Source of the DNA: Rhododendron vialii | Taxonomy: Eukaryota > Streptophyta > Magnoliopsida > Ericales > Ericaceae | Direction of reading: 5' to 3' | DNA: 64,000 bases | NCBI RefSeq assembly: GCF_030253575.1 | Contig: NC_080557.1 | Location: forward strand, 5,079,001-5,143,000 | Shown: positions 9,463 through 21,949 of the stretch, in pieces | How the letters are laid out: each line of letters begins with the position of its first letter | How positions within the stretch are numbered: position 1 is the first letter of the stretch | Program-made: the position numbers and the translations under genes | Notes under the pieces: model-generated | Databases searched by the model: none | What the model was told of the DNA's origin: nothing | Seen by the model: the letters and a program-made list of their open reading frames with translations, nothing else

Positions 9463-10310
9463 ATGATTGTCGTTTAATAATATAACATCTACAAAATTGT
9501 ACGGATCAGACGAAAATAACATGTTTAATGGCCCATAAATCGAAGTTTTATTACAGTGTACTATATTTTGCAGCATTTACTGAATTTAATAATTGTTGAT
9601 CATGTGGCTATAGCTATCTGATCAACTCCATATTTTGCATGACTAATATGCTTGGTGGACACTATAAACTAATAGTCAGTCCAAGGGCTCAAACTGGGCT
9701 ATAAACTGATGGGTCGGACCCTTCGGTCCGGCCCACCTCTCTTCGGTTATGCTGTTATCCTGTCCACCACATTTGGGCCCTAGTCCAAATGATGTACGCG
9801 AGGCCAGCAAGGAAAGCCCACACTTTGGCTCTACCCATTTCCCTTTCGTGGGCCGATCGTAGGCCCAGTCTCGGTTCGGCCTACCACACATACATTCACT
9901 TACAACAACAAATATAAATTTAGTTTATAGTATTTGCGCCTAAGCTGATGTCTGGAATGGCTATAGTGGGAAAGACTCTTTATATAACATGGTTCCGACA
10001 TCGAATGATTCCCCACAAGGTGTCTGAAACTCCCATTTTTATATGTTTTGCTACTAGTGAATGTATGGTACCTATATAATCATAACAAAAATTCCATCAT
10101 CGGATCCATTCATTTTGTAGTATCTGCCGAGTATACTAGTTATGAAAAATATGGAGTTGATCAGAAAGCTATAGCTGCATGATCGACAGTCATTATATTC
10201 AGTAAAGGTAGTGCACTTTGATAAACCTCTAATTATGGGCCCATAAATGACATGTTATTTTTATCTGATCTATAGATTTTATAGATGTTATTGATTAGAT
10301 AATTCCTACA
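9463..10310. mobile_element. Second, diverged foldback element inside CACTA-1
   Basis: The left arm (about 9463-9660) and right arm (about 10110-10310) are imperfect reverse complements. Shared landmarks include TCTGATCAACTCCATATTTT against AAAATATGGAGTTGATCAGA, and GGCCCATAAAT against a near-matching segment near 10230-10250. The central 450 bp is unrelated and includes a GC-richer stretch at 9680-9890 of unknown origin. Confidence 0.65.
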
Positions 10311-10952
10311 AAATATCAAGTTGATCGCATGTAGGTAGCCAAATAATTGAACGAAAAATATGATGATGGTATAAAATATGTTTCTCTTATCTGACTAATA
10401 TTTTTGTGGCAATTTTTTTGTATCGGCAACCAAAACCCTTTGGTAGCCGAATGATAGCTTTCGCCTATAAAATATGTAACTTTATTATGATATAAAATAT
10501 AATTTTTCTCTTATCCGACTAATATTTTTGTTGGCCATTTTATTGTTTCGGCGACCAAAATCCGTTTTGGTCGCCTTATGTTTTCTTTGCCGACTAATGA
10601 CATTTGGTCGCCAATTGGAAGCCTTTTGCCGACTAATGACATTTGGTAGCCAAATGGAAGCTTTTTGCCGACTAATGATGTTTTTGTCGCCAAAAGTCAC
10701 CCACAATCGACAACAATAAGGAATTTAGTCGCCAAATGTCTACAATCGGCGACTAAAGGTGGTTTGGTTGCCAAAAGTTGGTCGCCAAAGGTGTTTTTTC
10801 TTGTAGTGTAAGAAGCCAGTGCGAAGGGTTTCCAAGAGTTCCATCCATGAAGATCTCATTGAAAATAGACTTATGGTATTAGATATTTGCCCACGAACTA
10901 GACGGTGGCATCTTTCTTAATGTTCCAATTTCGGCTCCCGTTTTTACGAAAT

Positions 10953-12098
10953 TGATAAGTGCCAAAATATACATATTTTGGCCCTCTTATCTACATTTAT
11001 TAGTCTTTTATATTTGTTAACTTATTTTTATTCTGTGTTTTTATGTTTATAGGTTGCTCGAGCCTGTTGTCCGAGACTTTGGATAAAAAGAAGATTTTAA
11101 AGAAGTTTGGGGTTAAAAATACAAAGTTCTTTAAAGTTGAATGACTAATGTCTTATAATGTGAAGTTCAAGGGCCTTTAGTGTTATTAGGGTTTAAAACC
11201 CTACTTCTGTAATATATAAAGTCAGCCTATTGACTTCAAAAAGCGATTTTCCTTCTTCTGGCCGTGGAGGAGAAAAAAAAGAAAGCTGCGCACAGATTGA
11301 TTTCCACGGACGGGGTGCAGCATATATTGTTTAGTATTTTCTTTTCCTTTCAAGTTTTTATGCATTGTTCAATTACTCGTATTTCAGTAACTAGCTTTAA
11401 TTTCTGCTCATAATTAATGTTGTTCGTTGGTATTTGATTAGTTGATATTTTTCTGATTATTTTTCATCTCGCGCAATAGAAGCATGTTTCAATTTAGGGT
11501 TTTTTTCGTTCTTTTTATTTGATGTTGAGTGAGTAGTTGTAAAGGTAGGGTCGCGGGCTGATTAGCATACCATGGTCAAGTGGGACATGTTTTGCTCCTA
11601 TTTTGAAATAAAAATAAAAAGGCAATTTTAGGTTATTAAAGAACATTCGTTAGACGAACCCGGGCATCATCGGAGCCCATGTAAACGGAGGAATGGGGGT
11701 CCAAAACGCATTCTCCGCTGCGCATTGGTAAACGGCGACCATAAAGGTTCGCAGCTTTCGGGGTATCTTTTTCTCTCTAAATTCAAATGTTTTTAAGAAC
11801 AAAGAATGGAGCAGATAAGTCCGAAACTGGTTGCGAGTGCTATGAACCCTACGACCATACCTCTGTTTAACTATTTGACAAGAACAGTTGTTTTTCTTTA
11901 GTTTAGATAATATCAGAATCAATCGACAAATGGTGGCTACCTAAGAGCCCGTTTAATTAGTAACAACCCGAATTTTTAGTCAGCACACATCACCGTATCT
12001 GTGGATTCGACTCCAGACTTACCGGATATTATGTTACGTTGGTCTCTGCCCTACGCTTGGGGCAACCCATTATTTTAGGATTAGGAAATCGTCAAGCA
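10953..12098 (+). repeat. Solo LTR (1146 bp, TSD GAAAT) related to the GAG-only element
   Basis: It begins TGATAAGTGCCAAAATATAC and ends CGTCAAGCA, flanked by GAAAT on both sides (10948-10952, 12099-12103). Deleting it restores the GAAATCTTGATTCTG junction found in other array copies. Both ends match, in opposite orientation, the LTRs at 59234-60029 and 63285-64000, but it is about 350 bp longer and clearly diverged, so it is an older family member. A TATATAAAG motif near 11212-11220 is a candidate TATA box. No internal region is left, so it arose by recombination between two LTRs. Confidence 0.93.
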
Positions 12099-12679
12099 GA
12101 AATCTTGATTCTGTCCTTGCTGGTACCCATATGCAAACAGAAAGATTTGAACTTGTCTTGGTTTCTTGCATAGTTCAAATGAATTATAAACAGGGGAAGG
12201 AGAGAACTTTAATCGATGAGATATAAAATAAAAATAATAATAATGTTAAGTGCAATAAAGAAAAAGAACTTACGTCATGTGATTTTGAAAAAATAAGTTG
12301 GGTTTTGCCCAGAACTGAACGACAATTTCCTTCCTACAAAATTTTCAGCTACTGCAATAATCTTTCTCCGTTGCGTTTATTCTTCCCGGATTTGGTCATC
12401 TAGGGAAGAAGAAGAAGATGAAAGAATTACGCTTGGCCGCAAACATAACTTAGAATGTCTAAATCGACGTGAAAACGAACATTAGACTTTGTCGCTCCAT
12501 TGATCTTTGAATCAGTCTCCCTACGACCGACTTTTCATACATAAACTTTCATTATTTTAATTGGTCGTTTTCCATCATCTTTTAATACACTTAAAACCTT
12601 ATTTATCATTATATAATTGTTCTTAGTCCGATTTAAAATAAAAAAGACACGAGCATTTTATCGAAAGAATTTGTTTTTC

Positions 12680-13091
12680 GACCAATTGAGGGTAAAATGG
12701 TCATTTATTTTGAGGTAAAAATTATATTTCATTGGAACCAATTAGGTAGGAAACTAGATTGGACAAGCCTTCTAAAGGTTCAATCCACGACCAAATTGGA
12801 GTTCGGACTTGTCTGGGGCAAGTCCGCAAAATTGGAACTGTTTGCAAGGTTCAGGATGCGCCCAGGGCGCATTCTAATGCCCCTGGGCGCAGAGTAGTGC
12901 GCCTGAGGCGCCATTGTTACGCTGCATAACATGTTAAACTTTGCGGACTTGTCCCGGACACTCCCGAACTACAATTTTCGCGTGGTTTGAACCTTTAGAA
13001 AGCTTGTCCAATTTACTTTCTAGCCCATGTAATTTGGATAAAAAAATAATTTGTATATATAATGAAGTGACCATTTTACCCTCGATGGGTC
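12680..13091. repeat. Large imperfect palindrome in array copy 1
   Basis: Arms of about 170-200 bp run from GACCAATTGAGGGTAAAATGG inward and outward to CCATTTTACCCTCGATGGGTC. The centre holds GCGCC-rich sequence including the short palindrome GCGCCTGAGGCGC. Equivalent palindromes lie at 14538-14913, 16330-16705, 25374-25785 and 27195-27604. Confidence 0.85.
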
Positions 13092-13467
13092 AAAATATGA
13101 TTCGTTCCGACAAAAAGCGTGTGTGTTTCTCATTTAAAATTCAATCAACACCCATTACGTATCAATAAATAGTGTTTTTAAAGTCCTAAAAGCTGGCGGG
13201 ATCCAACCACAAATGGGTGTTGAACATATAGTTTCTCTTTCCCCACATTGAACCAAGCAATATTCTAGCTTGCGATTAGTACTTTTTTTGGAAGCATCAA
13301 TCTGAACGATACATTATTCGGTAACAACTATAAAAGTGTTTTGAGTCAGAACGATGGATTTCTATGTGAAATGTTGGTGCATTGGTATGCCTCTTGGCTG
13401 TTTTATGGGAAATTGAATGTCTATTTCAGTAGTTCATTATATCAAAAAAGAAAAACGAACAGAATGC

Positions 13468-13700
13468 TCCCAAGGCGCAATTCATATGCGCCTGAGGCTT
13501 ATTTTAAAGAGGGAAAAAATAAGATGTGCCCAGGGAGCAATTCAATTGCGCCTGAGACACATTACAAAAAAGAAGAAGTTCTGGGTGCGCCCAGCCGGGG
13601 CGCTACTTAAATTTGCCCTTCGAAAAGAGTGCAAATTAATTAGGATCCACGCCCTTGGAGCAATTCAAATAAGCCAGAGGTGCATTGTGATGCAAATTTT
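13468..13700. repeat. Degenerate GCGCC-palindrome minisatellite of the array unit
   Basis: Irregularly spaced, degenerate copies of a motif near GCGCAATTCAATTGCGCCTGAGGC, mostly joined by A-rich spacers. The same block recurs in copies 2-5 (for example 27985-28110) and in the diverged segment at 30486-30650. Confidence 0.75.
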
Positions 13701-14537
13701 TTTTGACAGCTTCGTTTTTGTCCTTGTTGGCTGGAGACTATAAAAGGCTAGACTTTGAACATTAATTAGCGTAAGTATATTTTTGAGACGGACAAGAAGC
13801 CAGTGCGAAGGGTTTCCAAGAGTTCCATCCATGTGCGAAGGGTTTCCAAGAGTTCCATCCAAGAAGATTTCATTGAACATAGACTTATGGTATTAGATAT
13901 TTGCCCACGAACTAGGTGGTGGCATCTTTTTTGTTGTTCCAATTTCGGCTTCCGTGTTTACGAAATCTTGATTCTGACCTTGCTGGTACCCATATGCAAA
14001 CAGAAAGATTCGAACTTGTCTTGGTTTCGTGCATTGTTCAAATGAAATATAAACAGGGGAAGAAGAAAACTTTAATCGATGAGATATATAATATTAATAA
14101 TAATGTTAAGTTCAATAAAGAAGAAAAACTTACGTCATGTGATTTTGAAAGAAGAAGTTGGGTTTTGCCCAGAACTGAACGACAATTTTCTTCCTACAAA
14201 ATTTTCAGCTGCTGCAATAATCTTTCTCCGTTGCGTTTATTCTTCCCGGATTTGGTCATCTAGGGAAGAAGAAGAAGATGAAAGAATTACGCTTGGCCGC
14301 AAAAAGAACTTAGAATGTCTAAATGGACGTGAAAACGAACATTAGCCTTTGTAGCTCCACTGATCTATGAATCAGTCTCCCTATGACCGACTTTTCATTA
14401 TAACCTTTCATTATTTTAATTTGTCGTTTCCATCATCTTTTAATACAGTTAAAACCTTATTTATCATTATATATTTGGTCTTAGTCCGATTTAAAATAAA
14501 AAAGACACGAGCATTTTATTGAAAGAATTTGTTTTTT

Positions 14538-14913
14538 GACCAATTGAGGGTAAAATGGTCATTTACTTTGATGTAAAAATTATATTTCATTGGAACCAAT
14601 TAGGTTGGAAACTAGATTGGACAAGCCTTCTAACAGTTCAATCCACGACCAAATTGGAGTTCGGGAGTGTCTGGGGCAAGTCTGCAAAATTGGAATTGTT
14701 TGCAAGGTTCAGGACGGATGAGCCTGAGGCGCCATTGTAACGCTGCATAACATGTTAAACTTTGCGGACTTGTCCCGGACACTCCCGAACTACAATTTTC
14801 GCGTGGTTTGAACCTTTAGAAAGCTTGTCCAATTTACTTTCTAGCCCATGTAATTTGGATAAAAAAAATCATTTGTATATCTAATGAAGTGACCATTTTA
14901 CCCTCGATGGGTC
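14538..14913. repeat. Large imperfect palindrome in array copy 2
   Basis: Same arms as the copy-1 palindrome. The centre is shortened to a single GCCTGAGGCGCC core. Confidence 0.8.
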
Positions 14914-16329
14914 AAAATATGATTCGTTCCGGTAAAACGCGTGTATGTTTCTCATTTTAAATTCAATCAACACCCATTATGTATCAATAAATAGTGTTTT
15001 TAATGTCCTAAAAGCTGGCGGGATCCAACCACAAATGGGAGTTGGACATATAGTTTCTTTTTCCCCACATTGAACCAAGCCATATTCTAGCTTGCGATTA
15101 GATCTTTTTTTGGAAGCATGAATCTGAACGATACATTGTTCGGTAACAACTATAAATGTGTTTTGAGTCAGAACGATGGATTTCTATGTGAAATGTTGGT
15201 GCATTGGTATGCCTCTTGGCTGTTTTATGGGAAATTGAATGTCAATTTCAGTAGTTCATTACATCAAAAAAGAAAAACGAACAGAATGCTCCCAAGGCAC
15301 CATTCATATGCGCCTGAGGCTTATTTTAAAAAGGGAAAAAATAAGATGTGCCCAGGGAGCAATTCAATTTCGCCTGAGACAAATTACAAAAAAGAAGATG
15401 TTCTGGGTACGCCCAGCCGGAGCGCTACTTAAATTTGCCTCATGAAAAGAGTGCAAATTAATTAGGATCCACGCCCTTGGAGCAATTCAAATAAGCCCGA
15501 GGTGCATTGTGATGCAAATTTTTTTTGACAGCTTCGTTTTTGTCCTTGTTGGCTGGAGACTATACAAGGCTAGACTTTGAACATTAATTAGCGTAAGTAT
15601 ATTTTTGAGACGGACAAGAAGCCAGTGCGAAGGGTTTCCAAGAGTTCCTTCATGAAGATTTCATTGAACATAGACTTATGGTATTAGATATTTGCGCACG
15701 AACTAGGTGGTGGCATCTTTTTTGTTGTTCCAATTTCGGCTCCCGTGTTTACGAAATCTTGATTCTGACCTTGCTGGTACCCATATGCAAACAGAAAGAT
15801 TCGAACTTGTCTTGGTTTCTTGCATTGTTCAAATGAATTATAAACAGGGGAAGAAGAGAACTTTAATCGATGAGATATATAATATTAATAATAATGTTAA
15901 GTGCAATAAAGAAGAAGAACTTACGTCATGTGATTTTGAAGGAAGAAGTTGGGTTTTGCCCAGAACTGAACGACAATTTTCTTCCTACAAAATTTTCAGC
16001 CGCTGCAATAATCTTTCTCCGTTGCGTTTATTCTTCCCGAATTTGGTCATCTAGGGAAGAAGAAGAAGATGAAAGAATTCCGCTTGGCCGCCAAAAAAAC
16101 TTAGAATGTCTAAATGGACGTGAAAACAAACATTAGCCTTTGTAGCTCCATTGATCTTTGAATCAGTCTCCCTACGACCGACTTTTCATATATAAACTTT
16201 CATTATTTTAATTGGTCATTTCCATCATCTTTTAATACAGTTAAAACTTTATTTATCATTATATATTTGGTCTTAGTCCGATTTAAAATAAAAAACACAC
16301 GAGCATTTTATTGAAAGAATTTTTTTTTC

Positions 16330-16705
16330 GACCAATTGAGGGTAAAATGGTCATTTATTTTGATGTAAAAATTATATTTCATTGGAGCCAATTAGGTAGG
16401 AAACTAGATTGGACAAGCCTTCTAACAGTTCAATCCACGACCAAATTGGAGTTCGGGAGTGTCTGGGGCAAGTCTGCAAAATTGGAATTGTTTGCCAGGT
16501 TCAGGACGGATGCGCCTGAGGCGCCATTGTAACGCTGCATAACATGCTAAACTTTGCAGACTTGCCCCGGACACTCCCGAACTACAATTTTTGCGTGATT
16601 TGAACCTTTAGAAAGCTTGTCCAATTTAATTTCTAGCCCATGTAATTTGGATAAAAAAAATCGTTTGTATATCTAATGAAGTGACCATTTTACCCTCGAT
16701 GGGTC
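16330..16705. repeat. Large imperfect palindrome in array copy 3
   Basis: Same arms as in the other units, with the short GCGCCTGAGGCGCC centre as in copy 2. Confidence 0.8.
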
Positions 16706-17479
16706 AAAATATGATTCATTCCGGTAAAACGCGTGTATATTTCTCATTATAAATTCAATCAACACCCATTATGTATCAATAAATAGTGTTTTTAAAGTCC
16801 TAAACGCTGGCGGGATCCAACCACAAATGGGAGTTGAACATATAGTTTCTCTTTCCCCACATTGAACCAAGCAATATTCTAGCTTGCGATTAGATCTTTT
16901 TTTGGAAGCATCAATCTGAACGATACAATGTTCGATAACAACTATAAATGTGTTTTGAGTCAGAACAATGGATTTTTATGTGAAATGTTGGTGCATTGGT
17001 ATGCCTCTTGGCTGTTTTATGGAAAATTGAATGTCGATTTCAGTAGTTCATTACATCAAAAAAGAAAAACGTACAGAATGCTCCCAAGACGCAATTCATA
17101 GGCGTATTACATAAAGGGAAAAAATAAGATGTGCCCAAGGAGCAATTCAATTGCGCCTGAGACACATTACAAAAAAGAAGAAATCCTGGGTGAGCCAAGC
17201 CGGGGCGCTACTTAAATTTGCGTTAGGAAAAGACACTACAAGAAAAAACACAATTGCCGACTAACAGTTTAGTCGGCTAATGTCACCTTTTTAGTCGGCA
17301 AAGGCCTTTCCCGACTAAAAACTTGGTCGGCAAGATTCGTCGATGAATGAGAGTCGGCAAATGTATATGCCGACCAAAAAACTTTTAGTCGGCTAAAGTA
17401 AATTTTTACCGACTAAAACATTTAGTCGCCATTTCTACTTTAGTCGGTAAATGTATACGATATCCGCGACCAAAGTTTA

Positions 17480-17790
17480 GTCGGGAAATGTTTACACCCA
17501 TCAACGACTAAAGTTTAGTCGGGGAATGTCTCGGCAACAACGGTGTAAATAACACCCATCAGTGACCACATTTTAGTCGGGGAATGTTTACACCCATCGA
17601 CGACTAAAGTTTAGTCGGAGAATGTCTCGGCAACAACAATATAAATAACACCCATCAACGACCAAAGTTTAGTCGAGAAATATTTACACCCATCAACGAC
17701 TAAAGTTTAGTCGGGGAATGTCTTGGCAACAACAATGTAAATAACACCCATCAGCGACTAAAAGTTTAGTCGGGGAATGTCCTGGCAACA
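17480..17790 (+). repeat. Subterminal tandem repeats of CACTA-2 (left)
   Basis: About three copies of a unit near 105 bp, each containing CGACTAAAGTTTAGTCGG, a GGCAACAAC block and a TAAATAACACCCATCA block. Subterminal repeats are the usual binding sites for CACTA transposase proteins. Confidence 0.8.
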
Positions 17791-17799
17791 AAAGTATTA

Positions 17800-20700
17800 A
17801 ATATGCAATATTTCCCAACAACAAAAATGTGTTGGTCGCCAATTCTAAAAGCTTAAATCCCAAAAATCCTGTAAATTTGAGCCAACAATCATTCCATCCA
17901 TAGAATTGCCAACCTACTGTAATTAAATTGAAAATTTTAACAAATAAATCCATTCATAGCTTTCATAAATAGAGGTGTCAACCAAATACCTAATAAACAA
18001 CTTGTATCCAAATTTGTTAGGTGCAAAATAACCACACATCCAATCACAAGGGAAAACAAAAAAATCCAAGCTCGGTATACTCCATAAGTAAAATTAAACA
18101 TCCAAGCACGTAGAATCCATAGCCAAAATTCCAACTTTGATCTTCATAGTCCATGACCAAAGGTAGATCTGCGTGATACTTCACTAGAGTGTCAATCTGT
18201 AAGGAAAAAAAAATAAAAGAACAACTCACCATCAGTATTTATGAACTAACGTATCCCGTTGTTAAATAGCGTGAACATAGAGTATGATCAAAAAAAAACT
18301 CAAATATGGAAAACCGAATTGTCCTAAATAACATCTAAACCAAAATACAAAGCATTGGTCCTCGACCACAGCATCCCATCCTTCCTGTGGATAGGACAGT
18401 CATGTTGGATCATTAACTGCCACTTAAGAGGCATAGAGATTGATTAAAAAAAGAGAGAGAGATAGGCAGTAAAGCATTCACATTTGAAGTTAAGTTTGGA
18501 ATGGAAATACATTATAGCATATAAGCAAAGAAAGCATAGTTCCAACGTATAGTGCACCAAAAAAATCTTTGGAAGAAGTGTTTCATAAAGCAATTACTGC
18601 AATTGCATACGCCAAAAATCGAGAAACTCAAAGGATGGTATGTTGTAGAACCATGCCTTCAATTCAAAGGCAAAAGTGCATAGGGGTACAACCAATTCTA
18701 TTCAAATTAGGACAATTCTCAGATTTTCCCTAGAAACACCGAATAACTTCTCAAGACACCTAAAAGTAAATGGAAGCCAAGACAAGCAAGAGCATTGATA
18801 TGCTTCGTCGTCTCATAACATTTACTTTCTCAGCTGCCAAAAGTTTTTCAACAAAGGATACATACAGTGAACTATCCGCATTATCACAAGGCAATGTTCT
18901 TTCGTCAAATCCATAATCGAGAAAACTAGAGCTCATTTTCTAACAAAATTACATGCAAACAAAAAATACAAACCTCTGTATCAAAAAAAGTCATGGAATC
19001 CATAAGGAACTCGATGTGGTAATTCAAACACTATAACTGGATCAGCTGACATCGTCTTTGCATCAATTTCATTCACTGCTGATTTCCAGATAATCATAGA
19101 ACAAAATTTGATCAGAATGCATATATATCACCAAATTGATTGCACTTCAAAATTTCTTGTTTGAGGTGAAGTACCATTGCTGCTGCTCCTATCTATACGG
19201 AAAGATAAATTGAAGATGGAATTATTTAGTGGAGGGAATTATTTACTAGTATTGATAAGCTCTAACTATGACCTAGTTATAGCTATCGAACCCGACTGCC
19301 CACTTACAAGTCAAGATTTTGAAAACCAGGCTCTTTCAATCAAGGAAAATTCAGCCAATTGATGTATGGTGAAAACAGGTATTGGTCAAGCCACAAAACA
19401 TCCATGAGTTTATCAATTGATGAGGAAATTGTTACAATAGCATGAGTTTGGTACCAAGATCAATCAATGTCCCAAACCGACACCTCTTGATATAAAAATC
19501 ATAACTAATTCATTCGAGATCCAAAAAGGGTGAAACTAGCCCTCAATGATAGTTAACTAACAATAAAATTTCCAGAAAATAATTGGAGACCGAAATTCTA
19601 AGTAGATTCATCATGGGAACCAAACAAGTGACTGGTTTTCAGACAGGAACAATACAAAACAGCCCGACTTCCAAAAATCACCATAGATCGAGCTCTTAAT
19701 ATTTTCGAGTGATTTTGGTGTCAAAAGTTGTGCAACAGAATGAAGTTCGAATGTCATGAAGGAACTGAAATCAAATTCAAACTTTAAGAATGAAAAACTA
19801 AATGAATTCCAAGGCTATACGAATCTGTCAAATAGCAGACTATCAGGATGCAAAGCAGTTTTCAAATATTCGCTATAAATTGAATCTTCAATATTTTTGA
19901 GTGATTCCAACGCTCAAAGATCAATCTACGAGTCTAGTTTATATCTCATGAAGGAACTTGAATCAAATTCAAAGTATAAGGATGAAAATACAGACAGATA
20001 GCAAAGCTGTACGAATTTGTTCAACAACAGATTTTCATAATGGAGAGCAGATTTCGAAAATTCATTATGAATTGAATTCTCAACGTTTTTGAACGATTTC
20101 AACTGCAAAAGAACAAGCTACATATGTACTTTAAATCTCAAGAAGAAGTTGAAACCCAATTCACAATTTAATAGTAAGAAATCGCCCAACAATGGCGACC
20201 CCGAAAGCTGTCCCAAAAATGACAACTTACTGATATGTTGTTGTATACAAAAATTAAATCCAGAAACTGAAAGAGAGATGAGAGATATACTTGTAGAGAA
20301 GAGGTTTGGAGGTGAGAGTGATGATCGGAAGTGATGGTGGCAGTCTCGGCGATCGAAGCCGCAGTTGATGGTTTCCTCTTTCTTCCAACCGGTGACCTCC
20401 TCTTTCGCCTCTAATGCCTTCTATCCTTTCTAATTCTTCTTCTTCTTTTTCAATGAGGTGGGTTTTGTTGCTATATGCTTACAATAGGCTGAGTCATAAT
20501 AGCCACATGCCAATCCTAGGTTTAAATATGCATTATCAAGTCACCAACCAAATTGGCATGGTTCGAAATCAAAGTGGGTACACTAAACAATCTCAGAAAA
20601 ATACAGGGAATGTTTCAAAAGTCTCAGCAGGGTCCCGACTATATTAATCAAGCGGTTGGACGCACTTTTATGATTTTCTAGCACAATCAAGTAACATCCT

Positions 20701-21940
20701 ATAGGATCAAACATAAGAGCAAGATTAATCGTACGTTATTACGCTACTCAGGGTCGGATTGTTACACTTTTCCACGTGAATCACAGATAAAGATTGAATT
20801 TGTATTACATACAAGTGAACTATAAAATCTGTAAACCAAAATCATAAAAGCTCAATCAACATACCTTCCAGTGTAGCTCTCATTCACCCTTGGAAAATCT
20901 ACAACATCTGCTCATAGTTTCTTCTGTAATGCCAGACCAGTTTTCATATTAAATCTCATCTCATATCCTGAAAAACTCCAATAAGAAGCAATTATAGCAA
21001 GCCCTTTTATCCAAAAATACGTACTTTTTACTTATCATTATGTCAGTTTCCCATTGTGGAACCGAAACCCTAAAGCACATAAAAACCCCCAAAATCAACC
21101 TCTCTATTTTAAAAGTAAATACTAAAACCCAAGTTTCACACAAAATCCCCAAATAAAAAAATATATGTCGAAATCTACTAGAGAGTACGCATGACCGTGG
21201 CCACGTATCTGGTTTCCATTTTTTGTGATTTGGGTTAAACCTCTAATGTCAGTTTACCATTCAGTTATGGAACAAAAACCACAAAGCATATAAAAACCCC
21301 AAAATCAATCTCCCTATTTTCAAAGTAAATAACAACACCCAATGTTTACACACAAAACCCTTAAATTTCTTACGAGTGAGGGAGGAGGAGAGACAAGTCA
21401 GCGATCAATCCAGCAAGGACGAAGGTGTCGGCAATGGCGTCACAATCGGTTGCTCTCAGTCGACTCCGTAACTTGGTCACTTGATCTGCGTTTTTGTAGA
21501 GAGAGATGTTGGGGGATTCAACTATTTCAAAGCGGCATCACAACTAGTTGAGATCGAAGGTGACAATGGGAGTGGGAGAGGTTGGGTAAGGAGAATTTTT
21601 ATGCGGAGGAATTGAGGAAGGAGAGGTGGAAGGAAGAGGAAGACAGCGAGGGGAAGCGGTGGAAGAGACAGAGAGCAAAGGGAAGCGTGTTTTGCTCTCA
21701 GGAGTATTCAGAGACTCTGGGACGAAGACGAGGGTTAAGAGAGACCTATCCCTTAAACGATGTCGTTTAGGGAAAAAGACTGCCGCCAATAATTTTCGCG
21801 GAAATTTCAATTGTCCCGCAAAAAAATTTACAATTTGTCCGACTAATATACCTAATTTAGTCGGCAATTGTACAGTTTGACAATTTGGAAAAAAATATTT
21901 AGTGAGCTCTAATTGCGCCACCATTGCATATAAACTCTAT
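17800..21940. other. CACTA-2 interior, no recognisable gene
   Basis: About 4 kb of AT-rich sequence with open frames under 130 codons and no motif I recognise. A less AT-rich block at 20290-20460 on the minus strand ends in a pyrimidine-rich stretch with a possible splice signal, and another lies at 21370-21790. These could be exons or promoter-proximal parts of a degraded transposon gene, but I cannot support that. Confidence 0.4.
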
Positions 21941-21949
21941 ACTTTTCAC

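Larger units (their letters stand above)
7653..10808 (+). mobile_element. Non-autonomous CACTA transposon 1 (3156 bp, TSD TAA)
   Basis: The termini are CACTACAAGTAAAAACAC on the left and GTGTTTTTTCTTGTAGTG on the right. A 3-bp target duplication TAA flanks it (7650-7652, 10809-10811), and removing the element restores the array sequence seen in other copies. Both subterminal regions are packed with GCCGACCAAA/TTTGGTCGCC repeats in opposing orientation, as is usual for CACTA ends. There is no transposase reading frame. The interior instead holds two foldback elements, a tRNA-like block and microsatellites. Confidence 0.94.

Noticed and set aside
13341..15445. Recurring frames of 68-108 codons in the macrosatellite (for example starting MSISVVHYIKK)
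   Set aside because: They recur only because the unit recurs. Frames shift between copies, several overlap, and no conserved domain or constraint is visible.
17480..17790. Regular direct repeats that could suggest a CRISPR array
   Set aside because: The repeats are about 105 bp, imperfect, contain no unique spacers of constant size, and lie at the end of a CACTA transposon in a plant genome.
21544..21924. 126-codon minus-strand frame in CACTA-2
   Set aside because: Ser/Pro/Thr-rich with no motif, and its start overlaps subterminal TTTAGTCGGCAA-type words, so it is unlikely to be a gene.
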